This document shows, piece after piece, positions 10,226 to 20,469 of a DNA stretch of 48,037 nucleotides. Made by a program: the position numbers and the translations under genes. Each line of letters opens with the position of its first letter. The stretch's first letter is position 1. The notes below the pieces were generated by a model that was not told where the DNA came from, ran no database searches, and saw nothing but the letters and a program-made list of their open reading frames with translations. Origin of the DNA: JBIOHP01 sp044449065 (GTDB lineage: Bacteria; Bacteroidota; Ignavibacteria; UBA10030; SZUA-254); NCBI GenBank assembly GCA_044449065.1, contig JBIOHP010000028.1, forward strand, positions 1-48,037. The letters are read 5' to 3'.

Positions 10226-10888
10226 TTATTCAAATTCTTTTTTAAATTGATCAAATCGTTCATTTAATTTTTCAATTTCTCCTTTAAGAGTTTTTACCTG
10301 TTCTTCTATGAGAGCAATTCTTTCATTTTCGGTTTGAATTTTGAGTACTGCTTTTTCGGGTTTCAGCGACTGGACTATTTCCAGTGGAGACGGTTGCCCG
10401 GATAAAAGATGGGTATAGCGGACCTCTTTTTGACCTGCGGCTCGCGCCAACTTGATTACAAGGGGAGGCACGTGGGCACTAAGCGCAATTATAGTCGTTT
10501 CAACTTCGTCAACAGTGCCGAATGTATGCATTGACCCGCTCCGGTTGCGTAATTCACCCGCTGTTTGAGGTCCACGCAGCATCAGGAGGCATAACACGAC
10601 GATCTCCTTATGCGATAGATGGTAAAAAGTCGCAAAATTATGTTTATACTTCTGGACGCGATATCCTGCCCCGGTAATGGTGCTTACGAGCGTTTTATTC
10701 CTGAGATTATCGATGGCATGCAAAACAGTGGTATCATCAAATTCAACAAGCGGATCCCTATTATTTTTCTGGTTGCAGGCGTTTGTTAAAGCGTTCAGCG
10801 TTAAGGGATAGTAATGAGGTGTAGTTATCTCTTTCTCAATTAATGATCCGAGAACGCGAGTTTCAATCGTATTAAGAGGTGTATCCAA
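10226..10888 (-). CDS. DUF480 (YceH-family) protein
   Basis: 220 residues. It matches the YceH/DUF480 family: an N-terminal winged-helix half (ETRVLGSLIEKEITTPHYYPLTLNALTNACNQKNNRDP) and a second winged-helix half (EIVVLCLLMLRGPQTAGELRNRSGSMHTF). The C-terminal coiled coil (EEQVKTLKGEIEKLNERFDQFKKE) is an extension seen in part of the family. Biochemical function is not established; the fold suggests nucleic-acid or protein binding. It starts 7 bp after the valS stop, so it is very likely co-transcribed. Confidence 0.85.
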   Translation of the reverse strand: MDTPLNTIETRVLGSLIEKEITTPHYYPLTLNALTNACNQKNNRDPLVEFDDTTVLHAIDNLRNKTLVSTITGAGYRVQKYKHNFATFYHLSHKEIVVLCLLMLRGPQTAGELRNRSGSMHTFGTVDEVETTIIALSAHVPPLVIKLARAAGQKEVRYTHLLSGQPSPLEIVQSLKPEKAVLKIQTENERIALIEEQVKTLKGEIEKLNERFDQFKKEFE

Positions 10889-10895
10889 TATTTAT

Positions 10896-13658
10896 TTATC
10901 CCAAACTCTTTAAATTCACAAGGAGTTTTTCACGGTTTTGTTGGAACGTTTCTAATTTTTTTCTTTCATTATCAACAACATCTTTCGGCGCCTTGCTCAC
11001 AAAACTGGTATTATTTAATTTTTTCTCAGTTTGAACTATCATCTGATCCAGGTGATTGATTTCTTTTTGCATCCGTTCGCGTTCTGCAGAAATATTTTCG
11101 GCGTCTAATGGCATAAAGACAACCGTATCGTAAGCGATACCGCTTGCCGAGAGCGAGATGGGTGTTTTAGTAAATTCAATGGTCAATTTCGAACCACTCA
11201 CGGAAGTAATAAGCTTTTCATATTTCTTGAATACTTGAATTAAGGCGTCATTCGCCGGTAATAACACGATCCGAGGTTTCTCAGATGGAGGGATGCTGTG
11301 TTCAGCTTTTAAGGTGCGAAAAACAGTTGCGGGCTTTATAACTCTTTTTCCAAATTCATCCTCAATCGCTTTATCAATCCATTTGACGTCGCTGATCGGG
11401 AACGAGGCGGTCATGATAGTCTCATTCGTTTTATGAAATCTTAAATTTTGCCATAATTCCTCGGTGATAAATGGCATAAATGGATGGATCAGCCGCAAGG
11501 TCTGATCAAATATTGAAATTGCCCGGTTGATCACGATAATTTTAATTTCCGGACTTTCATCGCCGTAGAGGCGTTTCTTAACTAATTCTACATACCAATC
11601 ACAGTAATCATGCCAGACAAAATCGTATAAAATCTTGGTGGCTTGGTTAATCTCGAAAGTTTCCATTGCCGTTGTAAGTTCTCCGATAGTGGAATTTAAT
11701 CTTGAAAGAATCCACTTATCTGCCAGATCGAGATGAGATTCGTTTATTGAATTGGAAGATACGTTCGGTAACGTTGGATTCTGCTCCCGAAGTTGGTCGT
11801 GATTCATCAGGAGGAAACGACCGGCATTCCAAACCTTATTGGCGAAATTTCTTCCAAGCTCACACTTTTCATTGGAATACAAAACATCCTGTCCCAGTGG
11901 AGCGAGATAGAGGATCGTGAACCTGAGCGCATCGGCGCCATACTCATTGATGACGTCGATGGGATCGGGAGAATTTCCGAGCGATTTGCTCATTTTTCGA
12001 CCCTGTGTATCCCGGATGATGCTTGTAAAGTATACGTCACTAAACGGTATACGGTCTTCATCTTTTATCCGCTTCGAGCCATCCGGTAAAGGTATTTCGC
12101 TGCTCACCTCAAGACTTGCCATGATCATTCGTGCAACCCAAAAAAAGATGATATCGGGAGCGGTAACAAGTGTGTGTGTCGGGTAAAAATACCGTAACTC
12201 GGGATTATCGTGAGGCCAGCCCAAAGTTGAGAAGGGCCATAGCCAGGAAGAAAACCAGGTATCGAGAACATCTTCATCCTGCCGTAAATTCTTCGATCCG
12301 CAGTGAGGACAGCTATCAGGTTTCGATTTCGATGCGATAGGTTCTTTACATTCAATTTTGCATGCATCATCACCAACGCAATACCAGACCGGAATGCGAT
12401 GTCCCCACCATAGTTGCCGTGAAATACACCAATCGCGGATATTGGACATCCAGTGCTCATAGGTTTTTACCCACCGTTCCGGATGAAAATGTATTTTCCC
12501 GTGAAGAACTACCCGTGCCGCTTCCTCAGCTAACGGTTTCATTTTTACGAACCATTGATCCGAAAGGTACGGCTCAATCACCGTATTGCACCGATAACAT
12601 CTTCCGATATTGTGAATGTGTGGTTCAGTTTTTTGAAGGAGCCCGAGAGATTCTAAATCGGCTATCACTGTTTTTCTCGCTTCAAATCGATCCAATCCCC
12701 GATATTTTTCCGGAACATTTTCATTCATTTTTGCAGAAATATCGAGAATATTGATCGGAATCATTTTATTCCGGATTCCGATTCCGGCATTGTGGCGTTC
12801 TCCTATCCAGTAATCATTCGGGTCATGAGCCGGCGTTACTTTGACCATCCCGGTCCCGAATTTCGGATCGATCATATCGTCTGCAATAATAGGAATGTGC
12901 CGGCCGACCAACGGAAGAATAACTGTTTTCCCCAAGAGGTGCAAATATCGTTCGTCTTTGGGATTTACGGCTATCGCAGTGTCGCCGAGCATCGTCTCCG
13001 GTCTTGTTGTTGCGACAACGACAAATTCATTCGAGTCTTTAATCGGATATTTAAAATACCAAAGATTGGTATTTTGTTCTGAATACTCCACTTCATCATC
13101 ACTGATAGCCGTATGATCCTTCGGACACCAGTTAATGATATATTTTCCCCGATAGATTAATCCTTTTTTATACAACCGGATGAACATTTCCTGAACCGCT
13201 TCGGATAATCCGTCATCCATGGTGAACCGCTCACGCTCCCAATCACATGAAGCGCCGAGTTTTTTTAATTGCTTAATGATGGTTCCGCCGTAGGCATTCT
13301 TCCATTTCCATACTCGTTCAAGAAATTCTTCCCGACCCAGATCGTGCCGTGTTTTGCCTTCTTTGGCTAACGATTTTTCAACGACATTTTGTGTGGCGAT
13401 GCCCGCGTGGTCGGTTCCCGGCATCCAGAGCGTTTCAAAACCCTGCATCCGTTTCATCCGTACGAAAGCGTCCTGGATCGTGTTGTTTAACACATGACCC
13501 ATTGTTAGTATGCCGGTGATATTTGGCGGGGGAATGACGATCGTATAATGTTTTTTTGCAGGATTTACTTGCGCGTGGAATAATTTAAGTTCCTCCCATT
13601 TGGCGTACCACTTGTCCTCAACATCCTGCGGATTATATGCCTTTGGTAACGATATCAT
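10896..13658 (-). CDS. valS: Valyl-tRNA synthetase
   Basis: 920 residues, normal length. Charges tRNA-Val in the cytoplasm. The class I signature region is PPPNITGILTMGH (43-55), in which the usual first His of HIGH is Thr (TMGH). The KMSKS loop is intact (GRKMSKSLGNSPDP, near residue 555). The editing domain (CP1: TTRPETMLGDTA, GTGMVKVTPAHDPND), a Cys-rich zinc-binding-like insertion (CIECKEPIASKSKPDSCPHC), the anticodon-binding domain and a C-terminal coiled-coil tRNA arm are all recognisable. It sits 2 bp after the M23 peptidase stop and 7 bp before DUF480, in one operon. Confidence 0.97.
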   Translation of the reverse strand: MISLPKAYNPQDVEDKWYAKWEELKLFHAQVNPAKKHYTIVIPPPNITGILTMGHVLNNTIQDAFVRMKRMQGFETLWMPGTDHAGIATQNVVEKSLAKEGKTRHDLGREEFLERVWKWKNAYGGTIIKQLKKLGASCDWERERFTMDDGLSEAVQEMFIRLYKKGLIYRGKYIINWCPKDHTAISDDEVEYSEQNTNLWYFKYPIKDSNEFVVVATTRPETMLGDTAIAVNPKDERYLHLLGKTVILPLVGRHIPIIADDMIDPKFGTGMVKVTPAHDPNDYWIGERHNAGIGIRNKMIPINILDISAKMNENVPEKYRGLDRFEARKTVIADLESLGLLQKTEPHIHNIGRCYRCNTVIEPYLSDQWFVKMKPLAEEAARVVLHGKIHFHPERWVKTYEHWMSNIRDWCISRQLWWGHRIPVWYCVGDDACKIECKEPIASKSKPDSCPHCGSKNLRQDEDVLDTWFSSWLWPFSTLGWPHDNPELRYFYPTHTLVTAPDIIFFWVARMIMASLEVSSEIPLPDGSKRIKDEDRIPFSDVYFTSIIRDTQGRKMSKSLGNSPDPIDVINEYGADALRFTILYLAPLGQDVLYSNEKCELGRNFANKVWNAGRFLLMNHDQLREQNPTLPNVSSNSINESHLDLADKWILSRLNSTIGELTTAMETFEINQATKILYDFVWHDYCDWYVELVKKRLYGDESPEIKIIVINRAISIFDQTLRLIHPFMPFITEELWQNLRFHKTNETIMTASFPISDVKWIDKAIEDEFGKRVIKPATVFRTLKAEHSIPPSEKPRIVLLPANDALIQVFKKYEKLITSVSGSKLTIEFTKTPISLSASGIAYDTVVFMPLDAENISAERERMQKEINHLDQMIVQTEKKLNNTSFVSKAPKDVVDNERKKLETFQQNREKLLVNLKSLG

Positions 13659-13660
13659 GA

Positions 13661-15967
13661 TTATCGTATTCTGAAAATTCGTTCTGTTGAGAATTCATTT
13701 TTCGCTCTGTCTTTCATGGAGATAACGAGTTTGTGTTTCCCGGGAGAGAGGGCAAAATCAGAATTATAAAACGCGCGGGAGTGTTCTCCATCGATCTCGG
13801 GGATTGCAAGATTTCCATCGATGAATAATTTAATTTGAGAGGGATCAACGCCTGAGAGGTTATCACCATAACGGAATGCGACATATACCGAACTCTTTCT
13901 GGGGGAGAGTCGCAATCTGCCGATGGTCGGCGGCTGATCATCTCCGAAAATTCCAACTCTTCCCAATGTCCGCGTAAGTTTTACCGATAAGTAATTTCTG
14001 TTGCTATCCGGTATATCGTTCTGAAAAACCCAGCCATGTGTCGAACGATAATAAATACCAGGGTGTTCATGATGTGAACTCGTCGGTTTTGGAAGTGAGA
14101 CGGTAATCCCCCGGTCAAGGAGAACATCCTCCGGCTCTAACAAATAAACCAGCGAGCCGTTATACGTTTCCTGACTTTCTTTGAGATATAAGGGTTTATA
14201 CACTGCCCCTGAATCGTACGATACAATGACTTCGCCGTAGTGTAGGGAAAATGTTCCCCCCTTATCAGGAGGGATGGCGAAGAGTTCAAATGACTTTGAT
14301 GTTACTTCAGAACGACCGTTTACTTCCACAGAAGCAGATATTTCCCGCGTTCCTTCATAACTATCGGACGGATAGAACACGCCGACATATTTATTAAAAT
14401 TAACGGGATCCAGATCTATTGATCGAAGTGAAATGCCTTCCTTTACTTTCACGCTGGGCTTACCGGTGAATAATCCACTCGTCGTAAGAGCCACACGTGT
14501 ATAATTTCTCTGGGGTTCAATTGTTAATATGGGTGTACTGGAATTTCCTTTTGGTTTATTTTTGACGTAAAAGATGGGTGTTGTTTCAACTCCCGATTGA
14601 GTCTCACCCAGGATTTTAACAATGTCGTATTTTTGACTGTTGACCGGAAAGCGTATTCCATCTGCCGTCGTCTCAAATCGTTCCCTCGGTAGCGTGTGCT
14701 GGGACCAACGCGATTCGTTAAATTTTTTTCCCAGGATTGTGCATTTGGAAATCGATGCAAGCAAGTTTCCTTTCACAAAAACATTGTTATTATCTATACT
14801 ATCGATTTCCATAATCGGTTTATGCGCAATAATTACATCTCCCTCAAGTTCGGATCGGTTATTCATGAAGTCCAGGCAGACGATTCGAAAGTGATGCTTC
14901 CCCTCGATGTATTTTTCCGTGTTGATGATGCCCGCGCCTTCTGTTCTGCTATCGAAGATTGGAAGTCGGTCTCCGGTGTCGATATAAAGCTTTTGGAATT
15001 TCCCGGTTCCCGCAAAAATAGAAGGAAGATCGTAGAGCAGATCAATTTCTTTCGCATCATCATCGGGAATCCGGTCGAGGTGCATCATATAGATTAAACT
15101 GTCATCCAAATAAAATTCCGTTCTATGGATGCCTGAATGAGTAGTAGAATGATTTGCCCTATCGATTGCATCTATGCAAAAGCCAATCTCGCCTTGGATA
15201 TGGATTGGCTTAGGGAGTCGTTTTAGATGATGAGACCCCGGAAATCTTGAAAAATATTTCGGTGTAAATCCGTTCTCGACTTCCGAAGTTGCGCTTAAGG
15301 GTTCTATCATCAACCGCAGTATGTCCGGAGGGATGTTATCTTCGATAATGTAAGTTGAACACAGCAACGGATTTATGAGATTAAGATTTTCATCGCGCAA
15401 CTCAAAGTGAAGATGGGGAGGGCCAACTCCTGTATCGCCGGTATAAGCGATGACTTCTCCCTTTGTAACGGGAATACGGTTCTGGTCCAGGGTAAAATCA
15501 ATTATGTACGATCCCTTCCGGTACTGTTCTTCCTTGACAGCTTTCGTGATCGCTTCATTGAATCCTTTCAGGTGAGCATATGCTGAAATATAGCCATCGG
15601 GGTGTCGTACAAATAACATTTTTCCATAATCGTTCGCGTAGATTTTGACCCGGTAGACATATCCTTCCTGTACGGCGAAAACTTTATAACCTGTTTGTCC
15701 ATTAGTGCTGATATCGATTCCCCCGTGGAAGTGGGTCGTTCTATATTCTGCAAAAGTTGAGGTGATTCTCGTGCTCGCATCTGTGGGCCAGATGTAATTC
15801 TTCAAATTGGTTTTAATGGTATCAAAAGAATATGCCGCTGGATGATTGTTCATTCCGGCAATGACCATCTGTTCCTTAACTCCCGCCGAACCGGCAATAA
15901 TTAAAAGAATCAAAATAACGGGAACAATGATCAGTAAGATCAGGAACGAAGGTATTACTCTTTTCAT
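13661..15967 (-). CDS. M23 (LytM-type) metallopeptidase, membrane-anchored
   Basis: 768 residues from the ATG at 15967; a TTG one codon upstream is also possible. One N-terminal membrane segment (SFLILLIIVPVILILLI) precedes a peptidase domain at about 50-200. Its metal ligands are HFHGGID (His and Asp) and HLHFE (last His pair), in the order of the zinc endopeptidases that cleave peptidoglycan cross-links. About 550 further residues are beta-rich with no family I recognise; they may be a substrate-binding or regulatory part. Inferred location: periplasm, anchored in the inner membrane. It is coupled tightly to the FAH gene upstream and valS downstream. Confidence 0.87.
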   Translation of the reverse strand: MKRVIPSFLILLIIVPVILILLIIAGSAGVKEQMVIAGMNNHPAAYSFDTIKTNLKNYIWPTDASTRITSTFAEYRTTHFHGGIDISTNGQTGYKVFAVQEGYVYRVKIYANDYGKMLFVRHPDGYISAYAHLKGFNEAITKAVKEEQYRKGSYIIDFTLDQNRIPVTKGEVIAYTGDTGVGPPHLHFELRDENLNLINPLLCSTYIIEDNIPPDILRLMIEPLSATSEVENGFTPKYFSRFPGSHHLKRLPKPIHIQGEIGFCIDAIDRANHSTTHSGIHRTEFYLDDSLIYMMHLDRIPDDDAKEIDLLYDLPSIFAGTGKFQKLYIDTGDRLPIFDSRTEGAGIINTEKYIEGKHHFRIVCLDFMNNRSELEGDVIIAHKPIMEIDSIDNNNVFVKGNLLASISKCTILGKKFNESRWSQHTLPRERFETTADGIRFPVNSQKYDIVKILGETQSGVETTPIFYVKNKPKGNSSTPILTIEPQRNYTRVALTTSGLFTGKPSVKVKEGISLRSIDLDPVNFNKYVGVFYPSDSYEGTREISASVEVNGRSEVTSKSFELFAIPPDKGGTFSLHYGEVIVSYDSGAVYKPLYLKESQETYNGSLVYLLEPEDVLLDRGITVSLPKPTSSHHEHPGIYYRSTHGWVFQNDIPDSNRNYLSVKLTRTLGRVGIFGDDQPPTIGRLRLSPRKSSVYVAFRYGDNLSGVDPSQIKLFIDGNLAIPEIDGEHSRAFYNSDFALSPGKHKLVISMKDRAKNEFSTERIFRIR

Positions 15968-15970
15968 CAA

Positions 15971-16636
15971 TTAATTGCAGAATCTCACTTTGTGGGTAAT
16001 CTTTGTGTAGCCAGTCAGCGATGCCTCAATAATATCGCCGTCGTTCAAGGGTCCTACACCCTCGGGGGTGCCCGTATAAATAAGATCGCCTCTCTCGATT
16101 GCGACAATTGTGGAGATGTAGGAAATAATCTTTGGTACGGAAATGAGCATTTTATCAACTGTTACTTTTTGCCGAATGGTACCATTTACCGTACAACTAA
16201 TCTCCAGACCGAGATAGTTGGGAATGTCGTTTACCGAAATAATTTCTGAAATGGGCGCTGATGTATCAAAACCCTTCGAAACAAACCAGGGTAATCCTTT
16301 ATCTTTTGCCTGATTTTGAATATCCCTAAGTGTCATATCAAGTCCAACACCATAGCCAAGAATGTATGAGGGTGCTTCGATTTCAGATATATTCTTCCCA
16401 TCCCTTCCAATTGCCACAACCAGCTCAACTTCGTGATGCAAATTATTCGAAATCCTGGGTTTAAGTATTTCTTCTCCATCATGAATTAAAGAACTGCCGG
16501 GTTTCATGAAAATTATCGGAGTCGTCGGAATTGCCGCATTCATTTCTTTAGCATGTTCGGCATAATTTCTTCCAAGACAAAGAATTTTACCGACCGGTAT
16601 TGAATTTCGAGTATTTTTAATCGTTATCGTTTTCAT
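15971..16636 (-). CDS. Fumarylacetoacetate hydrolase (FAH)-family protein
   Basis: 221 residues, the size of the single-domain FAHD1/acylpyruvase group. Family signs: ILCLGRNYAEHAKEMN, a metal site from HHEVELVVAIG plus the Asp in GLDMTLRD, GFDTSAPI, and the C-terminal IYTGTPEGVGPLNDGD. Known members hydrolyse acylpyruvates or decarboxylate oxaloacetate with a divalent metal; the exact substrate here cannot be told. It is the first gene of the minus-strand operon. The M23 gene starts 3 bp after its stop. The 134-bp gap to purM must contain divergent promoters. Confidence 0.9.
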   Translation of the reverse strand: MKTITIKNTRNSIPVGKILCLGRNYAEHAKEMNAAIPTTPIIFMKPGSSLIHDGEEILKPRISNNLHHEVELVVAIGRDGKNISEIEAPSYILGYGVGLDMTLRDIQNQAKDKGLPWFVSKGFDTSAPISEIISVNDIPNYLGLEISCTVNGTIRQKVTVDKMLISVPKIISYISTIVAIERGDLIYTGTPEGVGPLNDGDIIEASLTGYTKITHKVRFCN

Positions 16637-16770
16637 TTGTATATTTTTGCATTAATAAATATACCCATTAAACTCCATTTTCACAACAAAATTGAAAAAT
16701 TCTCATGAAAAATTGATTTTTGCCGAATATTCCGTTAATTTTCTTATTCATTAATAATGAAAGGTTTGAA

Positions 16771-17769
16771 TTGAGTACATATGAACAAGCTGGTGTTAGT
16801 ATTAAAGCCGGTGATGATTTCGTTAAAAGAATAAAAGATAGCGTCAAATCGACGTTCACTGATTCAGTACTCATCGATATTGGAGGTTTCGGCGCCTTTT
16901 ATGATGCCTCGTTTAAAAATATTGAAAATCCCGTTTTAGTTTCAAGCACTGATGGAGTGGGGACTAAGCTCAAGATTGCGTTTCTCGCCGACCGGCATGA
17001 TTCTGTTGGTCAGGATCTCGTCAATCATTGTGTAAACGACATAGCGGTGTGCGGGGCGAAGCCGCTTTATTTTTTAGATTATTTTGCAGTAGGAAAACTT
17101 AATCCTAAAATTGCCGCCGATGTTGTGGAAGGGATGGTTAAGGCGTGCAAGGAAAATTTTTGCTCTCTTATAGGCGGCGAGACCGCCGAAATGCCGGGAT
17201 TTTATCGTGAAAATGAGTACGATCTGGCTGGTACAATTGTCGGAGTTGTCCCGAAATCTAAAATTCTTGATGGTAAAAAGGTGAAAGATGGCGATCTGCT
17301 GATCGGTTTGCCCTCAACCGGGCTGCATACTAACGGATATTCGCTTGCCAGAAAAGTGCTCTTTGAACCGTTCGAGCATGACGACTTTGTAGATGAACTC
17401 GGCATGAGCTTGGGCGATGCGCTGCTCAGTGTCCATCGGTCTTATTTGAAACCAATACAAACAATTGTCGGACTGCCCGCGCTGCATGCTCTCTCGCATA
17501 TTACCGGCGGCGGCATCGTCGGTAATACGACACGCGTTATTCCAAAAGGTCTCCGGTTAAAAGTCAATTGGCAATCATGGAATCGTCCTCCGCTTTTCCA
17601 GTTAATTCAAAAGTATGGCGAAGTTCCCGAAGAGGACATGAGGAAAACGTTTAATCTCGGTATCGGATTGGTGATCATTACGTCGAAACGCGGCGCGGAC
17701 CGTCTCATCTCCGAACTCCGGAAGGTCGATGAACGACCGGTGATCATCGGTGAAATTATAAAAGAATAA
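16771..17769 (+). CDS. purM: Phosphoribosylformylglycinamidine cyclo-ligase (AIR synthetase)
   Basis: 332 residues from a TTG start at 16771. A longer frame begins at 16720, but the family starts at STYEQAGVSIKAGD and GAAAGG lies 6 bp before this TTG. Fifth step of purine synthesis: FGAM plus ATP gives AIR. Motifs: LVSSTDGVGTKLKIA, GQDLVNHCVNDIAVCGAKPLYFLDY, CSLIGGETAEMPGFY, GLPSTGLHTNGYSLAR, HITGGGIVGN. It precedes the histidine kinase gene by 26 bp. No other purine gene is adjacent, although guaA lies at 29.7 kb. Confidence 0.96.
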   Translation: MSTYEQAGVSIKAGDDFVKRIKDSVKSTFTDSVLIDIGGFGAFYDASFKNIENPVLVSSTDGVGTKLKIAFLADRHDSVGQDLVNHCVNDIAVCGAKPLYFLDYFAVGKLNPKIAADVVEGMVKACKENFCSLIGGETAEMPGFYRENEYDLAGTIVGVVPKSKILDGKKVKDGDLLIGLPSTGLHTNGYSLARKVLFEPFEHDDFVDELGMSLGDALLSVHRSYLKPIQTIVGLPALHALSHITGGGIVGNTTRVIPKGLRLKVNWQSWNRPPLFQLIQKYGEVPEEDMRKTFNLGIGLVIITSKRGADRLISELRKVDERPVIIGEIIKE

Positions 17770-17795
17770 AGATTGGAATAATAAAAAGGATTGAA

Positions 17796-19601
17796 TTGAA
17801 AAAAATTACACCAAGAGAGACGCGTGGAGAAGAAATCGTGAAAGACCAAATTGGCGATACTCCGAAAGCTCTCGATCTGAAAAAACAAGCTGAACGTTTG
17901 AAACGGTTCAGTGAAATCGCGATGAAGATCGATGCCGGGAAGACCCGCGATGAAATTTTAAATATCGTTCGCCTCGAATCGAAACAAATATTTCCCTACG
18001 AGGTATGTTTAATAGGGATAATGAGTCAGAGCAGAACGCATTATGTGATTAATACACTCTCTCCGGTTGCGGACGCCACAGAATTGAATCATAAAATATT
18101 TCCCCTCGATGAAGGCATGGTCGGCTGGGTGATAAAAAATCATTCTCCGATTCTCGGCGATATCGATTCCGGTCCGGCGTACTCGCAATCCGTGGAAGGG
18201 AAACTTGGCGAATTTGGCATTCGTACCTTGCTGATCATACCGCTCAGAATCGGAAGTGATATCATCGGATCGCTTGCCTTTGGATCAACAATACCCGGCG
18301 TCTATGGCGATGATGATTTATCTGTTGGACATGTGTATTCAATCTTCCTTGCTTCAGCCATCAAACATGTCAATCTCCTCGAAGATACCCAGAAACGGAT
18401 GACGCAGATCGAACTGATCTATGAAGTTGCCCAGCAGATTCGCACCTATTTGGTTCTGGAAGACTTGCTGAATGTTGCCGCAACCGCCATTCAAAAGCGA
18501 TTTAATTATTTTGACGTCACGATCTTTCTTGTTTCAGAACAACGCAATGAGTTGCTCCTCGAAGCGCATTCGGGAAGCTTCATCGATTTTCTTCCCCATG
18601 GCTATCGTCAACCTATGGACCAGGGGATTCTCGGATGGGTGGCAAAGCATGGCATCAGAGAACTCGTGAACGACGTCTCCCAGGATCCCCGCTATATCAC
18701 CTATTCATACCATAATACGCGTTCCGAACTGGCGGTCCCGATTAAGGTGGAGGATGTTGTGGTGGGCGTATTAAATATTGAAGATACCAAGCTTCATGCG
18801 TTCGATGATACCGACGCGGTCGTTCTCGAAACGCTGTGCGACCAACTTGGCGCAGCGATCAAAAACGCTAAACTGTTTGAGGAAGTGCGCCAGGCGAATA
18901 TGAAATTAACAGAACTCGATAAAATGAAGTCGGAATTTCTCGGCATTGTTTCCCATGATTTTCGATCCCCGTTATCAAGCATCATTCTTGCCGGAAAATC
19001 GCTGTTGAGGAAAGAGGCGGTTCAGAACGACGCTCACCTTCAGGAGTATATCAAACTCATGGTCGATCAGGCGACACGGTTGAACCAGCTTGCCGAGGAT
19101 ACTCTTTCTATTACAAAAATTGAATCAGGTTCGCTCAGCTACTATTTTAAAATTGTGAATATCGAACGTTTGATTCAGGATGCAATGTCGCTTGTCCATT
19201 CATCCGTCAAGCATACGCTGGAGTACAAGATTCACCCGGATGCAATTTTCATTAAAGGAGATCAGCCGAAACTCCGCCAGGTTATTCAAAATCTGGTGAG
19301 CAACGCAGTAAAATATTCTCCGCGCGGCGGCAAGGTAAGCGTCCTCGTGGATGATTTTCAGCCGAACGAGATCCTCATATCGGTGATGGATGAAGGCATC
19401 GGCATCCCACCTGAAGCGATTGATAAATTGTTCCAAAAATTTTCGAGAATCGACGTCGGCGAGGCGCGCGATATCAAAGGTTCGGGCTTGGGCTTGTGGA
19501 TTTGCCGGGAAATCGTTCAGGCGCATGGCGGCAAAATCTGGGTAGAAAGCAATCAGGGTTCCGGCTGCGTTTTTAAATTTACACTGAAGAAGGCGCAGTA
19601 A
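17796..19601 (+). CDS. Double-GAF sensor histidine kinase (soluble)
   Basis: 601 residues from a TTG start with AAAAGGA just upstream. No membrane segment is seen, so it should be cytoplasmic. Order: GAF domain at about 35-190, second GAF at about 205-360, HisKA with phospho-acceptor H387 (FLGIVSHDFRSPLSS), and HATPase_c with N box (NLVSNAVKYSPRGG), G1 (DEGIGIPPEA), F box (FQKFSRID) and G2 (GSGLGLWICREIV). The GAF ligands are unknown. No response regulator is encoded next to it, so the partner is elsewhere. It follows purM by 26 bp and may share its transcript. Confidence 0.93.
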   Translation: MKKITPRETRGEEIVKDQIGDTPKALDLKKQAERLKRFSEIAMKIDAGKTRDEILNIVRLESKQIFPYEVCLIGIMSQSRTHYVINTLSPVADATELNHKIFPLDEGMVGWVIKNHSPILGDIDSGPAYSQSVEGKLGEFGIRTLLIIPLRIGSDIIGSLAFGSTIPGVYGDDDLSVGHVYSIFLASAIKHVNLLEDTQKRMTQIELIYEVAQQIRTYLVLEDLLNVAATAIQKRFNYFDVTIFLVSEQRNELLLEAHSGSFIDFLPHGYRQPMDQGILGWVAKHGIRELVNDVSQDPRYITYSYHNTRSELAVPIKVEDVVVGVLNIEDTKLHAFDDTDAVVLETLCDQLGAAIKNAKLFEEVRQANMKLTELDKMKSEFLGIVSHDFRSPLSSIILAGKSLLRKEAVQNDAHLQEYIKLMVDQATRLNQLAEDTLSITKIESGSLSYYFKIVNIERLIQDAMSLVHSSVKHTLEYKIHPDAIFIKGDQPKLRQVIQNLVSNAVKYSPRGGKVSVLVDDFQPNEILISVMDEGIGIPPEAIDKLFQKFSRIDVGEARDIKGSGLGLWICREIVQAHGGKIWVESNQGSGCVFKFTLKKAQ

Positions 19602-19680
19602 TAAATGTGAGTTTGTTATTAATTTTCGCTTGATAACTCGAACTCACAAACTTATTTCATGATTCCTCTTTCCACGTCCG

Positions 19681-20466
19681 ATGGTTTCCTGGCTGAATAA
19701 TCGCGCTCCTGTCAATGGTGTGTTCAGAATATCTTCCGGTGATAAATTTGCGGGTTCAGGGAAACTATATCTCGAAGTTCGCAAGAGGGAGGGAAGATTA
19801 TACACTGATGAGGAGGTTCGTTCCCTCCCTAAGATATCAACGGCTTCCCGGTATCATAGTGAGTGGCATATCAGGGGGTATTCTGCCCGCAAAATAATTC
19901 AATATCTTTCAAAAAAGAAACACCTGTCAAACATTCTCGAACTCGGCTGTGGAAATGGGTGGTTCGCTAATCAATTAACCAAAATTCCCGGGTGCAATGT
20001 GGCTGCGATGGATGTGAATTTGTACGAGCTTGAACAAGGCGCGAGGGTGTTTTCGTCAAATGACCGTCTGAATTTTATTTATGCCGATATTTTCGAAATG
20101 AAAAATACGGATGCGAAGTTCGACGCTATTATTCTTGCGAGCAGCATTCAATATTTTCCGGAAGTAAAAAACTTATTGAATTTGTTATTGCAATTCTGTG
20201 CGGCGGAAGGAGAGATTCACATTATCGACAGCCCCTTTTACTCTGCCTCTGAGTTATTGAACGCGAAACAAAGGACAGAAAAATATTACCGCGATCTTGG
20301 ATTTCCGGAAATGAGCCGGTATTACCACCACCACACCCATGATGAATTATCAGGTTTTAAGGTTTCAAAATTATATAATCCGGCTTCTTTCTATAACAGG
20401 ATATCGGGATCTGTGCTCCATCTTCCGTTATCTCCCTTCCCCTGGCTGAAAATAACTGCGCGATAA
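19681..20466 (+). CDS. Class I SAM-dependent methyltransferase
   Basis: 261 residues. SAM-binding motif I is ILELGCGNGWFANQL, followed by VAAMDVN (acidic residue ending strand 2), FIYADIFEM and FDAIILASSIQYFPEV (motif IV/post-I). The C-terminal half (YYRDLGFPEMSRYYHHHTHDEL) is not assignable to a known substrate class. Probably cytoplasmic. Its stop lies 3 bp from the stop of the convergent DUF4296 gene. Function beyond methyl transfer is unknown. Confidence 0.82.
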   Translation: MVSWLNNRAPVNGVFRISSGDKFAGSGKLYLEVRKREGRLYTDEEVRSLPKISTASRYHSEWHIRGYSARKIIQYLSKKKHLSNILELGCGNGWFANQLTKIPGCNVAAMDVNLYELEQGARVFSSNDRLNFIYADIFEMKNTDAKFDAIILASSIQYFPEVKNLLNLLLQFCAAEGEIHIIDSPFYSASELLNAKQRTEKYYRDLGFPEMSRYYHHHTHDELSGFKVSKLYNPASFYNRISGSVLHLPLSPFPWLKITAR

Positions 20467-20469
20467 ACG

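Noticed and set aside
19607..19646. Inverted repeat TGTGAGT...ACTCACA after the histidine kinase
   Set aside because: A 7-bp outer stem with interrupted interior and no T-run; could be chance, so not listed as a terminator.
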